DNA from: Sphingomonas sanguinis NBRC 13937
Lineage (GTDB): Bacteria; Pseudomonadota; Alphaproteobacteria; Sphingomonadales; Sphingomonadaceae
Assembly: GCF_001591005.1 (NCBI RefSeq)
Contig: NZ_BCTY01000028.1
Span: 1-48,320 of the forward strand
Direction: 5' to 3'
DNA length: 48,320 nucleotides
Shown here: in pieces, positions 12,275 through 19,920 of the stretch
How the letters are laid out: every line of letters starts with the position of its first letter
Numbering within the stretch: the first letter of the stretch is position 1
The notes under the pieces: generated by a model
What the model was told of the DNA's origin: nothing
Databases searched by the model: none
What the model saw: the letters and a program-made list of their open reading frames with translations, nothing else
Made by a program: the position numbers and the translations under genes

Positions 12275-12441
12275 CGGGAGGAATGCCAGAGGCGAGATAG
12301 GAAGGGCAGCGGAAGGTTTCGAGGGGGGCGGGCTTGCGGTAACGTGCAACGATCGCTCATGATCCCGTCCGTGCATGGGGATTGCACTTCCCGGCGGCTC
12401 CATGTGATATTGTATCACACCTTGCGTGGAGACGTGCCATC

Positions 12442-13947
12442 TTGTCGAAGACCCTGCACCTGACCGCCCTGCTGCTGCTGGCGACCAACACCGCCCCCGC
12501 CTTTGCGCAAAAGGCCGAGAAGACCGAGACCAAGGCCACCACCGAAAAGAAGGATGACGAGGCCAAGCGCCCGCCCCTGCCCGACGACAAGACGATCACC
12601 CAGAGCGCGCGGATCGGCGGCAAGCTGATCACCTACAAGGCGACCGTGGGCAAGATTTCGGTGCGCGACGACAAGGGCAAGGAGATCGGGCAGGTCGTCT
12701 ATACCGCCTATACCGTGCCTGGCGGCGATGTGCGGCGCCCCGTCACCTTCGCCTTCAACGGCGGCCCGGGCGCGTCGTCGGTCTATCTGAACATGGGTGC
12801 GGTCGGGCCCAAGCGCGTGCCGTTCGGGGCGCAGGGCGATGCGCCGTCCGACGCGCCGATCGCCACCGACAATCCCAACAGCTGGCTGGACTTCACCGAC
12901 CTGGTGTTCATCGATCCGATCGGCACCGGCTTCAGCCGCAGCCTGGTCGATGAGGCGGAGACCAAGAAAGACTTTTACGCCAACGACCCGGACATCAAAT
13001 ATCTGTCCAAGGTCGTCTATGACTGGCTGGTCCAGGCCGGGCGGCTGCGCTCGCCGAAGTACATCATGGGCGAAAGCTATGGCGGCTATCGCGCGCCGCG
13101 CATCGCCTATGAGCTTCAGTCGCAGATCGGCGTCGGGGTGAACGGGCTGGTGATGGTGTCGCCCTATCTCGACCCCGCCTCGGGCGACGATGCCACCGCG
13201 CTGTCACCGTTGCCGTGGATGATCGACCTACCCTCGATGGCCGCCGCGCAGCTGGAGCGGCAGGGCAAGCTGACGCCCGAAGCCATGGCGGGGATCGAGG
13301 CCTATGCGCGTGGCGACTACCTGCGCGACCTGATGCGCGGGCGCTCGGATACCCAGGCGGTCGACCGGTTGGTCACCCGCGTCACCGAGCTGACCGGGCT
13401 CGACCCGGCCCTGGTCCGCAAGCTGGGCGGGCGGGTCGATACGCGCACCTATCTGCGTGAGATTCACCGCAATGATTCGACCATCGGCAGCATCTACGAC
13501 TCGAACGTCACCGCCTTCGACCCCTTCCCCTGGTCGTCGCAGCAGCGGTCCAACGACCCGCTGCTCGATTCGCTGATCGCGCCGACGACCAGCGCGATGG
13601 TCGATTTCGTGACGCGCGAAGTGGGCTGGAAGACGGATGCTCGCTATCACGCGCTGTCCTATGAGGTGAACAGCGCCTGGGATCGCGGCAAGCCCGACGA
13701 CACGCCCGTCACCGACCTGCGCAAGGCGATCGCCAACGATCCGAAGATGAAGGTCATGATCGTCCATGGCTGGGACGACCTGTCCTGCCCCTATTTCGCG
13801 TCGCGGCTGATCGTCGACCAGATGCCGAGCTATGGCGTGGCGCAGCGGGTGAAGTTGAACGTCTATCCCGGCGGGCACATGTTCTATAGCCGGACGGATA
13901 GCGGCGCGGCATTCCGACGGGATGCGATGGCGATGTACGGGGGATAA
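12442..13947 (+). CDS. S10 family serine carboxypeptidase-like protein, secreted
   Basis: A 501-residue exported peptidase of the carboxypeptidase Y type (alpha/beta-hydrolase fold), predicted to remove C-terminal amino acids in the periplasm. It has a signal peptide (LHLTALLLLATNTAPAFA) followed by a Lys/Glu/Thr-rich linker. The S10 hallmarks are FNGGPGASSVYLNMGAVGPK, nucleophile Ser212 in MGESYGGYRAP, Asp445 or Asp446 in VHGWDDLSCPY, and His479 in PGGHMFYS. The start is TTG 12442, with GGAGA about 9 nt upstream; the frame remains open upstream to an ATG at 12382 without such support. Divergent from uvrA. Together with the downstream M24 peptidase it fits peptide scavenging, though no operon link exists. 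Confidence 0.92.
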   Translation: MSKTLHLTALLLLATNTAPAFAQKAEKTETKATTEKKDDEAKRPPLPDDKTITQSARIGGKLITYKATVGKISVRDDKGKEIGQVVYTAYTVPGGDVRRPVTFAFNGGPGASSVYLNMGAVGPKRVPFGAQGDAPSDAPIATDNPNSWLDFTDLVFIDPIGTGFSRSLVDEAETKKDFYANDPDIKYLSKVVYDWLVQAGRLRSPKYIMGESYGGYRAPRIAYELQSQIGVGVNGLVMVSPYLDPASGDDATALSPLPWMIDLPSMAAAQLERQGKLTPEAMAGIEAYARGDYLRDLMRGRSDTQAVDRLVTRVTELTGLDPALVRKLGGRVDTRTYLREIHRNDSTIGSIYDSNVTAFDPFPWSSQQRSNDPLLDSLIAPTTSAMVDFVTREVGWKTDARYHALSYEVNSAWDRGKPDDTPVTDLRKAIANDPKMKVMIVHGWDDLSCPYFASRLIVDQMPSYGVAQRVKLNVYPGGHMFYSRTDSGAAFRRDAMAMYGG

Positions 13948-14033
13948 GGTTCTTCGTCCGATACGGATTGATTCTTCCCTCGCCTATTCTCCGGCACGCT
14001 CCAGAACGGAGAGAACATCGCTCGCCACTATCA

Positions 14034-14066
14034 AAATCCTCCCGATGATCCCCATCGGGAGGATTT
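14034..14066 (+). promoter_or_regulatory. Perfect 14-bp hairpin covering the ribosome-binding site of the nuclease/methyltransferase gene
   Basis: The arms AAATCCTCCCGATG (14034-14047) and CATCGGGAGGATTT (14053-14066) pair without mismatch around the 5-nt loop ATCCC. The right arm contains GGGAGG (14057-14062), the only good Shine-Dalgarno for ATG 14073. If folded in the mRNA, the stem hides the ribosome site; as DNA it could be an operator for a dimeric regulator. A terminator for the S10 gene 87 nt upstream is possible, but only TTT follows the stem. Confidence 0.65.
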
Positions 14067-14072
14067 CAAACT

Positions 14073-17000
14073 ATGGCGACGCCAGCGGCGATCGAGGCTT
14101 TCATACGGCGCTGGCAGGCGTGCGAAGGCGGGGCGGAGCGCGCCAATTACGCGCTGTTCCTGACCGAGCTGTGCGCGATCATCGGTGTCGCCCCGCCCGA
14201 TCCGGCGCACGCCACCAGCACGCGTAACGACTATGTATTCGAGCGGGCGGTCGTCCTGCCCGGCGACGACGAGGACCGACGCGGCCGGATCGACCTCTAT
14301 AAGCGCGGCTGTTTCGTGCTGGAGGCCAAGCAGAGCCGCGAAGGACTGGGCGCGAAGTCGCTCGCGGCCGAGGGACCGATGCTCCCCGGCCTGCTGCCCG
14401 ACAAAGCCGGAGCCGCACCGCGCTCGCGCCAATGGGACGTATTGATGCGACGCGCGCGCGAACAGGCCGAGCAATATGCCAGGGCGCTGCCGGTCGAACA
14501 TGGCTGGCCGCCCTTCCTGATCGTGGTCGATGTCGGCCGGGTGATCGAGCTGTTCGCGGACTTTTCCGGCCAGGGGAAGCATTACAAGCAATTCCCCGAC
14601 CGCGCCCGGTTCCGCATCACGCTCGACGACCTGCGCCGCGAGGAGGTGCGCCAGCGTCTGGCGACGATCTGGGACGCGCCGCTCTCGCTCGACCCGACCC
14701 GCCATGCCGCCGCCGTCACCCGGGACGTGGCGGCGCGGCTGGCCAGTATATCCAAGCTGCTGGAGGAACGCGGCCATGACCCGGAAGGGGTCGCGCTGTT
14801 CCTGATGCGGTGCCTGTTCACCATGTTCGCCGAACATAGCGGGCTGTTGCCCGCAGGCGGCTTCGTCACCTTGTTGTCCGATGCGCGCGAACGGCCCGAC
14901 GCGTTCGTGCCGTGGATCGAGGATTTGTGGCATTCGATGGATCGGGGCGGCGAGGCCAATGTCCTGCGCTGCGCGGTGCGGCGGTTCAACGGCGGCCTGT
15001 TCCACACCGCCGACGCCCTCCCCCTCAACCGCGAGGAGATCGGCGAACTGCTCGCCGCCGCCCGGCGCGACTGGCGCGATGTCGAGCCCGCCATCTTCGG
15101 CACGCTGCTCGAACAGGCGCTCGATCCGGTCCAGCGGCGGCGGCTGGGTGCGCATTACACGCCGCGCGCCTATGTCGAGCGGCTGGTAACCGCGACCGTG
15201 ATGGAGCCGCTGCGCGACGACTGGGCGCAGGTGCTCAGCGCCGTCGAGGCCGAACGTCCCGACAATCCCCGCGCCGCCGTGCAGCGGGTGCGCGATTTCC
15301 ACCGCAAACTGGCGAGCACGCGCGTGCTCGACCCGGCCTGCGGCACCGGCAATTTCCTGTACGTCACGCTCGAACTGATGAAGCGGCTGGAGGGCGAGGT
15401 CCTCGAAGTGCTCGCCGAACTGTCGGGCGAGGAAATCCTGCATCTGGATACCGAGACGGTGCACCCACGCAATTTCCACGGCATCGAATATAATGCCCGT
15501 GCCGCCGCTATCGCCCAGCTGGTGCTGTGGCTGAGCTATATCCGCTGGCAGTTGCGCAATGGAGGGCAGGTGTCCGACCCGGTGCTGGAGGATGTCCAGT
15601 CGATCGTCACCGCCGATGCGCTGCTCACCCCGTCGGGCGCGAAGACGCCCTGGCCCGTAGCGGAGTTCATCGTCGGCAACCCGCCCTTCATCGGCGGCAA
15701 GGACCTGCGCGGGCGGTTGCCCCAGGGCATGGTCGAGGCGCTGTGGCGCGCCTATCCGAAGATGCCGCGTGCCGCCGATTATGTCCTCTATTGGTGGGAC
15801 CGCGCGGCGCAGGCACTGGCGGCCAAGGGCTCGCCACTGATCCGCTTCGGCTTCGTCACCACCAACTCGATCACCCAGACCTTCGGCCGCCGCGTCATCG
15901 CGCGTGCGATCGAAGGCCCGGTGCCGCTGTCGATCCTTCATGCCATTCCCGACCATCCCTGGACCAAGGCGACACCCGATGCCGCGATGGTGCGCATCGC
16001 GATGACGGTGGTGGCGCGCGGCTCGGCCGAAGGACGCCGCCTGCGGATCGTCCACGAAAGCGGGCTGGACAGCGACACCCCGACGATCCGCTTTGCCGAG
16101 ACGATCGGGCAGATCAATGCCGACCTGTCGGTGGGGGCGAATGTCGGCAGCGCCCAGCCCTTGCTGGCCAATAACTGGCTCTGTTCTCGCGGCGTGTCGC
16201 TGCACGGCGCGGGCTTCATCATCTCGCCCGCCGAAGCCATGCTGCTGGGGCTCGGCAGTCGTGAAGGGCTGGAGCGCCATATCCGCCCCTATTGTCACGG
16301 ACGCGACCTGACCGCGCGGACACGCGGGGCCATGGTCATCGACCTGCTCGGCCTGTCCGAAGCTGAGGTGCGGCAACGCTTTCCCGAAGTGTACGGGCAT
16401 CTGCTGCGGACGGTCCGCGTCAGCCGACAGGCGCAATTCTCCAAATCGCCGACAGCCGATGCCGCCGCCTATCTGGATAAATGGTGGCTCATGGGGAAAC
16501 CTAGAACTGAACTCCGCTCCGCGCTCGAAGGGCTGTCTCGCTACATCGCGACGGTGGAGACGGCCAAGCACCGGATCTTCCAGTTTCTGGATGCCGATAC
16601 ACTGGCGGACAACATGCTGGTATGCGTCGCATCCGAGGAAGCGCTTCACCTCGGCGTGCTGTCGTCCTCGGCCAGCCTGGCCTGGACCTATGCCAATTGC
16701 GGGCTGATGGGCGTTGCCAAGTTCGAGCAGGGCCACCGCTACACCAAGACCCAGGTCTTCGACCCCTTCCCCTTTCCCGAGGCGAACGGGACCGCGACGC
16801 GCACCATCGCTGATCTCGCCGAAGAGCTCGACGCGACCCGCAAGCGCATCCTAGCCGAGGTGCCCGACCTGACCCTGACCGGTCTCTACAATCTGCGCGC
16901 CAAGCTGGTCGCAGGTGCCCGGCTGATCGGTGAGGAGGAGCACCTGCGCCGCGCCGGATCGGTCGACCTGATCGCGCGGCTGCATGACCAGATCGATGCC

Positions 17001-17420
17001 GCCGTCATCACCGCCTATGGCTGGCCCGCGACCATTACCGCGCCCGAGATGGTCGAGCGGCTGGTCGCCCTGAATGCCGAGCGGCGGGCCGAGGAACGCA
17101 GCGGCAGGGTCCAGTGGCTCCGTCCCGATTTCCAGAGCCGCCGCGCGGGCGCGACGCCGATCGCCCCCACCGATCGCGCGCTGCCGCTGGCCGAGCCGAC
17201 CACCGCCAAGCCCCTCTTCCCCCGCGATCTGGGTGGCCGCATCGCCAGCGTCTTTGCGCTACTCGCCACCGACCGCCCGCTGAGCGCCACCGCGATCGCC
17301 CAGCATTTCGCGCAAGGCCGCCAGGTCGAACGGGCGGTCGTCGCCGCGCTGCAAGGCGCGGTGCGGCTCGGTTATGTGGCGCAGGAACCCGATGGCTATC
17401 GCCTACGCCGGGTGGCGTGA
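14073..17420 (+). CDS. MmeI-like (type IIL/IIG) fused nuclease and DNA adenine methyltransferase
   Basis: A 1115-residue single-chain restriction-modification-like protein. The N-terminal domain (about 1-170) has the layout of the MmeI nuclease: FERAV (56-60) then D74 ... E84-A-K86 in RIDLYKRGCFVLEAKQS, a PD-(D/E)xK-type active site. A helical spacer follows. The methyltransferase core (about 380-700) has SAM motif I LDPACGTGNFLYV (about 419) and catalytic motif IV NPPF (about 535), typical of N6-adenine enzymes. Target recognition probably lies at about 700-900 (DPFPFPEANG near its end). The C-terminal 60 residues resemble a winged helix. MmeI itself has 919 residues, so this protein has about 200 extra, mostly after the recognition region. 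No separate methylase, specificity or helicase gene is adjacent. Whether it cuts or only methylates cannot be read from sequence. Confidence 0.85.
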   Translation: MATPAAIEAFIRRWQACEGGAERANYALFLTELCAIIGVAPPDPAHATSTRNDYVFERAVVLPGDDEDRRGRIDLYKRGCFVLEAKQSREGLGAKSLAAEGPMLPGLLPDKAGAAPRSRQWDVLMRRAREQAEQYARALPVEHGWPPFLIVVDVGRVIELFADFSGQGKHYKQFPDRARFRITLDDLRREEVRQRLATIWDAPLSLDPTRHAAAVTRDVAARLASISKLLEERGHDPEGVALFLMRCLFTMFAEHSGLLPAGGFVTLLSDARERPDAFVPWIEDLWHSMDRGGEANVLRCAVRRFNGGLFHTADALPLNREEIGELLAAARRDWRDVEPAIFGTLLEQALDPVQRRRLGAHYTPRAYVERLVTATVMEPLRDDWAQVLSAVEAERPDNPRAAVQRVRDFHRKLASTRVLDPACGTGNFLYVTLELMKRLEGEVLEVLAELSGEEILHLDTETVHPRNFHGIEYNARAAAIAQLVLWLSYIRWQLRNGGQVSDPVLEDVQSIVTADALLTPSGAKTPWPVAEFIVGNPPFIGGKDLRGRLPQGMVEALWRAYPKMPRAADYVLYWWDRAAQALAAKGSPLIRFGFVTTNSITQTFGRRVIARAIEGPVPLSILHAIPDHPWTKATPDAAMVRIAMTVVARGSAEGRRLRIVHESGLDSDTPTIRFAETIGQINADLSVGANVGSAQPLLANNWLCSRGVSLHGAGFIISPAEAMLLGLGSREGLERHIRPYCHGRDLTARTRGAMVIDLLGLSEAEVRQRFPEVYGHLLRTVRVSRQAQFSKSPTADAAAYLDKWWLMGKPRTELRSALEGLSRYIATVETAKHRIFQFLDADTLADNMLVCVASEEALHLGVLSSSASLAWTYANCGLMGVAKFEQGHRYTKTQVFDPFPFPEANGTATRTIADLAEELDATRKRILAEVPDLTLTGLYNLRAKLVAGARLIGEEEHLRRAGSVDLIARLHDQIDAAVITAYGWPATITAPEMVERLVALNAERRAEERSGRVQWLRPDFQSRRAGATPIAPTDRALPLAEPTTAKPLFPRDLGGRIASVFALLATDRPLSATAIAQHFAQGRQVERAVVAALQGAVRLGYVAQEPDGYRLRRVA

Positions 17421-17445
17421 TGCCCGAACTCGCGTTAGACGCTCC

Positions 17446-17460
17446 AACGGTATACGAAAT
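17446..17460. promoter_or_regulatory. Candidate operator (GTATAC type) before the M24 peptidase gene
   Basis: AACGGTATACGAAAT lies 13 nt before the ATG at 17473. The core GTATACGA-n-ATG recurs at 19909-19920 between the hydroxyproline epimerase and oxidase genes. A GTATAC palindrome is the kind of site bound by GntR/FCD-type regulators, but the regulator is not in this window. Confidence 0.5.
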
Positions 17461-17472
17461 GGAGCAAGCGAG

Positions 17473-18669
17473 ATGGCAGGGATGATCGGCGGATCGACGG
17501 CGGAGCGCGAACTGGCAAGCCTGTCGCCTTGGGCGAACCCCGCGCCCGTCATCACGGCGCAGGAACGCGCGCGCCGGATGGACCGCGCGCGCGAGTTGAC
17601 CGCGCAGATGGGTGCCGATGCGCTGCTGATCGGGGCGGGCGCGTCGCTGCGCTACTTTACCGGCGTCGCCTGGGGCGCGACCGAGCGACTGGTCGCGATG
17701 CTGTTGCCGGTCAAAGGCGATCCGATCTTCATCTGCCCGGCGTTCGAGCTCGGCTCGTTCGAGGCGAGCCTCAGCATCCCCGCCACCGACATCCGCCTGT
17801 GGGAAGAGGATGAAAGCCCCTCCGCGCTGGTCGCGGACGCGCTGAACGGTGCGAAGACCCTGGCGATCGATCCGGCGTTGGCCTTCCTGTTCGTCGACCG
17901 CATTCGTCAGGCCGCACCGGGCGTATCGCTGGTCAGCGGCGCAGCCGTCGTGGACGGCTGTCGCGCGATCAAGTCGCCCGCCGAGATCGCGCTGATGAGC
18001 CAAGCGATGGACATCACGCTGGAGGTCCATCGCCGCGCCGCGCGCATCCTGCACGAAGGCATTCGCGCGTCGGAGGTGATCCGCTTCATCGACCAGGCGC
18101 ACCGGGCGCTGGGTGCCTCGACCGGCAACTATTTCTGCGCAGTGCAATTCGGCCGCTCGACCGCCTTTCCGCATGGCCTGCCGCAGGACGACGTGCTGCG
18201 CGACGGCGACCTCGTGCTGGTCGATACCGGCACGCTGATCGACGGCTATCACAGCGATATCACCCGCACCTATGCGTTCGGCGAGGTCGGTGACGAAATC
18301 CGCCGCATCTGGGATATCGAAAAGGAAGCCCAAGCCGCCGCCTTCGCCGCCGTTCGGCCGGGCGAGCCTTGCGAGTCGGTCGACTATGCCGCGCGCGTGG
18401 TGCTGGACCGCTCGGGCCTGGGCCCCGACTATCGCCTGCCCGGCCTGCCGCACCGCACCGGCCACGGCATCGGCCTGTCGATCCACGAGCCCGCCTATCT
18501 GGTGCGCGGCGACAAGACCCCGCTGACGCCGGGCATGTGCTTTTCCAACGAACCGATGATCGTCGTGCCCGACCGCTTCGGCGTACGGCTGGAGGATCAT
18601 TTCCACGTCACCGAGACGGGCGCGGCCTGGTTCACCGAGCCGCAGCCTGCGATCGACGATCTGGGGTGA
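17473..18669 (+). CDS. M24 family Xaa-Pro peptidase (prolidase/aminopeptidase P type)
   Basis: A dinuclear metallopeptidase of 398 residues, predicted to split Xaa-Pro or Xaa-Hyp peptides in the cytoplasm. There is an N-terminal creatinase-like domain (about 20-160) and a pita-bread catalytic domain (about 170-390). All five metal ligands are visible: the two Asp of VDTGTLIDGYHSDITRTYAFG, His in HRTGHGIGLSIHE, Glu in FSNEPM and Glu in GVRLEDHFHVTE. The start ATG 17473 has GGAG 8 nt upstream; the frame is open upstream into the previous gene's end. No signal peptide. The shared GTATAC site with the epimerase/oxidase pair suggests a role in using proline- or hydroxyproline-rich peptides such as collagen fragments. 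Confidence 0.93.
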   Translation: MAGMIGGSTAERELASLSPWANPAPVITAQERARRMDRARELTAQMGADALLIGAGASLRYFTGVAWGATERLVAMLLPVKGDPIFICPAFELGSFEASLSIPATDIRLWEEDESPSALVADALNGAKTLAIDPALAFLFVDRIRQAAPGVSLVSGAAVVDGCRAIKSPAEIALMSQAMDITLEVHRRAARILHEGIRASEVIRFIDQAHRALGASTGNYFCAVQFGRSTAFPHGLPQDDVLRDGDLVLVDTGTLIDGYHSDITRTYAFGEVGDEIRRIWDIEKEAQAAAFAAVRPGEPCESVDYAARVVLDRSGLGPDYRLPGLPHRTGHGIGLSIHEPAYLVRGDKTPLTPGMCFSNEPMIVVPDRFGVRLEDHFHVTETGAAWFTEPQPAIDDLG

Positions 18670-18690
18670 AGGATCGCCATTTATCCTATT

Positions 18691-18824
18691 CCTCCCCTTG
18701 CAGGGGAGGTGGCAGGCCGAAGGCCTGACGGAGGGGTGTCCCGGCGGGAAAGGCGCGGCACATATGCGACCGGGGACACCCCTCCACCATGCTTCGCATG
18801 GTCCCCCTCCCCTTGCAGGGGAGG
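18691..18824. repeat. Full copy of a composite palindromic intergenic repeat
   Basis: A nested, nearly symmetrical element. The outer hairpins are CCTCCCC-ttgca-GGGGAGG at 18691-18709 and again at 18806-18824. Inside them are small hairpins AGGCC-gaa-GGCCT (18714-18726) and ACCATGC-ttc-GCATGGT (18786-18802). The central arms GGAGGGGTGTCCC (18730-18742) and GGGACACCCCTCC (18773-18785) form a 13-bp perfect pair. It fills the gap between two convergent genes and could act as a bidirectional transcription stop. Partial copies lie at 34-85, 9308-9347 and 48309-48320. Confidence 0.85.
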
Positions 18825-18870
18825 AATGCTGTCGATCCAGTCCCTTCGCGACTTCGCGTGAGCGTCGGCC

Positions 18871-19884
18871 TTACACCACCGTGAACCCGGCCCAGAACGG
18901 GTCCTCGCGGTCGATCCAGATCGTGTTGTAGCCGGTCGATACCGCAGAGCCCTGGATCGACGGCACGATCGCCGTCTGTCCGCCGAGCTCCGTCGCTTCC
19001 TCGACCCGGCCGATGAAACGGCTACGGATATAGCTTTCGTGCACGAAGCGGTCGCCGACCTTCAGCCGCCCCTTGGCCGCCAGATGCGCGAGGCGTGCGG
19101 AGGTGCCGGTGCCGCAAGGGCTCCGGTCGATCGCCCGCTCGCCATAAAAGACCGCGTTGCGCCCGTCCGCATCCTCGGCCGACGGCTTGTCGGCCCAGAG
19201 CACATGGCTGACCCCCCGGATCGAAGGTTCGAGCGGATGCACCGGCTCGAACTTCTCGCGCACCAGTTCGCGGATCGTGCGGCTGAGTTCCACCAACTTC
19301 GACGCGCCCAGATCGTCCAGCCCGGTATAGGCCCCCTGCGGCTCGACGATCGCGTAATAGTTACCGCCATAGGCGACATCGAGCGTCAGCGGACCGAAGC
19401 CCGGCACGTTGATCTCAATCCCCTCGGCCGCCAGATAGGCGGGCACGTTGCGGATGCGAACGGCGGTAACCTTCGCGCCGTCCTTCTCATATTCGATATG
19501 GATGGTGCCTGCGGGCACCTCGACCTTCAGCTTGCCCGGCTCGCGCGGGGTGATCAGACCGTTTTCCAAGCCGAAGGTGATCATCCCGATCGTGCCGTGT
19601 CCGCACATGGGCAGGCAGCCGCTCGTCTCGATGAACAAGATCGCCGCGTCGCTATCGGGTTCGCACGGCGGATAGAGGAAGCCGCCCGACATCATGTCAT
19701 GCCCGCGCGGCTCGAAGCACAGCCCGGTGCGAATCCAGTCGAACCGCTCCAGAAAATCCAGTCGCCGTTCGGCCATGCTGGCCCCGCGCAGTAGCGGCGC
19801 GCCGCCCGCTACCAGCCGGACGGGATTGCCCGCCGTGTGGCCGTCGATGCAGAAAAAGGTATGGCGGATCGTGGGTGACGTCAT
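18871..19884 (-). CDS. 4-hydroxyproline 2-epimerase (proline racemase family)
   Basis: Predicted to interconvert trans-4-hydroxy-L-proline and cis-4-hydroxy-D-proline, the first step of bacterial hydroxyproline breakdown. The 337-residue length is typical. Both catalytic cysteines of the two-base mechanism are present: MCGHGTIG (about residue 93) and DRSPCGTGTSAR (about residue 257). Presence of the second Cys argues against the dehydratase subgroup, which has Thr there. FFCIDGHTAGNPVRLV at the N-terminus is characteristic. AAGGGA lies before ATG 19884. It diverges from a DadA-like oxidase gene, the expected next enzyme. Proline racemase activity is an alternative, but the neighbour favours hydroxyproline. 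Confidence 0.9.
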   Translation of the reverse strand: MTSPTIRHTFFCIDGHTAGNPVRLVAGGAPLLRGASMAERRLDFLERFDWIRTGLCFEPRGHDMMSGGFLYPPCEPDSDAAILFIETSGCLPMCGHGTIGMITFGLENGLITPREPGKLKVEVPAGTIHIEYEKDGAKVTAVRIRNVPAYLAAEGIEINVPGFGPLTLDVAYGGNYYAIVEPQGAYTGLDDLGASKLVELSRTIRELVREKFEPVHPLEPSIRGVSHVLWADKPSAEDADGRNAVFYGERAIDRSPCGTGTSARLAHLAAKGRLKVGDRFVHESYIRSRFIGRVEEATELGGQTAIVPSIQGSAVSTGYNTIWIDREDPFWAGFTVV

Positions 19885-19904
19885 CGGGATTCCCTTGCTG
19901 TAAA

Positions 19905-19920
19905 ATCCGTATACGATATG
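19905..19920. promoter_or_regulatory. Candidate operator (GTATAC type) between the epimerase and oxidase genes
   Basis: ATCCGTATACGATATG contains the palindrome CGTATACG (19908-19915). It sits about 25 nt before the epimerase start on the minus strand and touches the predicted oxidase start (ATG 19918) on the plus strand. It matches the site at 17446-17460 in the core GTATACGA-n-ATG. One protein bound here could control both divergent genes. Confidence 0.55.

Noticed and set aside
14031..16736. A 901-codon open frame on the minus strand opposite the nuclease/methyltransferase gene.
   Set aside because: High GC content leaves long stop-free antisense frames; the plus-strand protein has clear motifs and the antisense translation has none.
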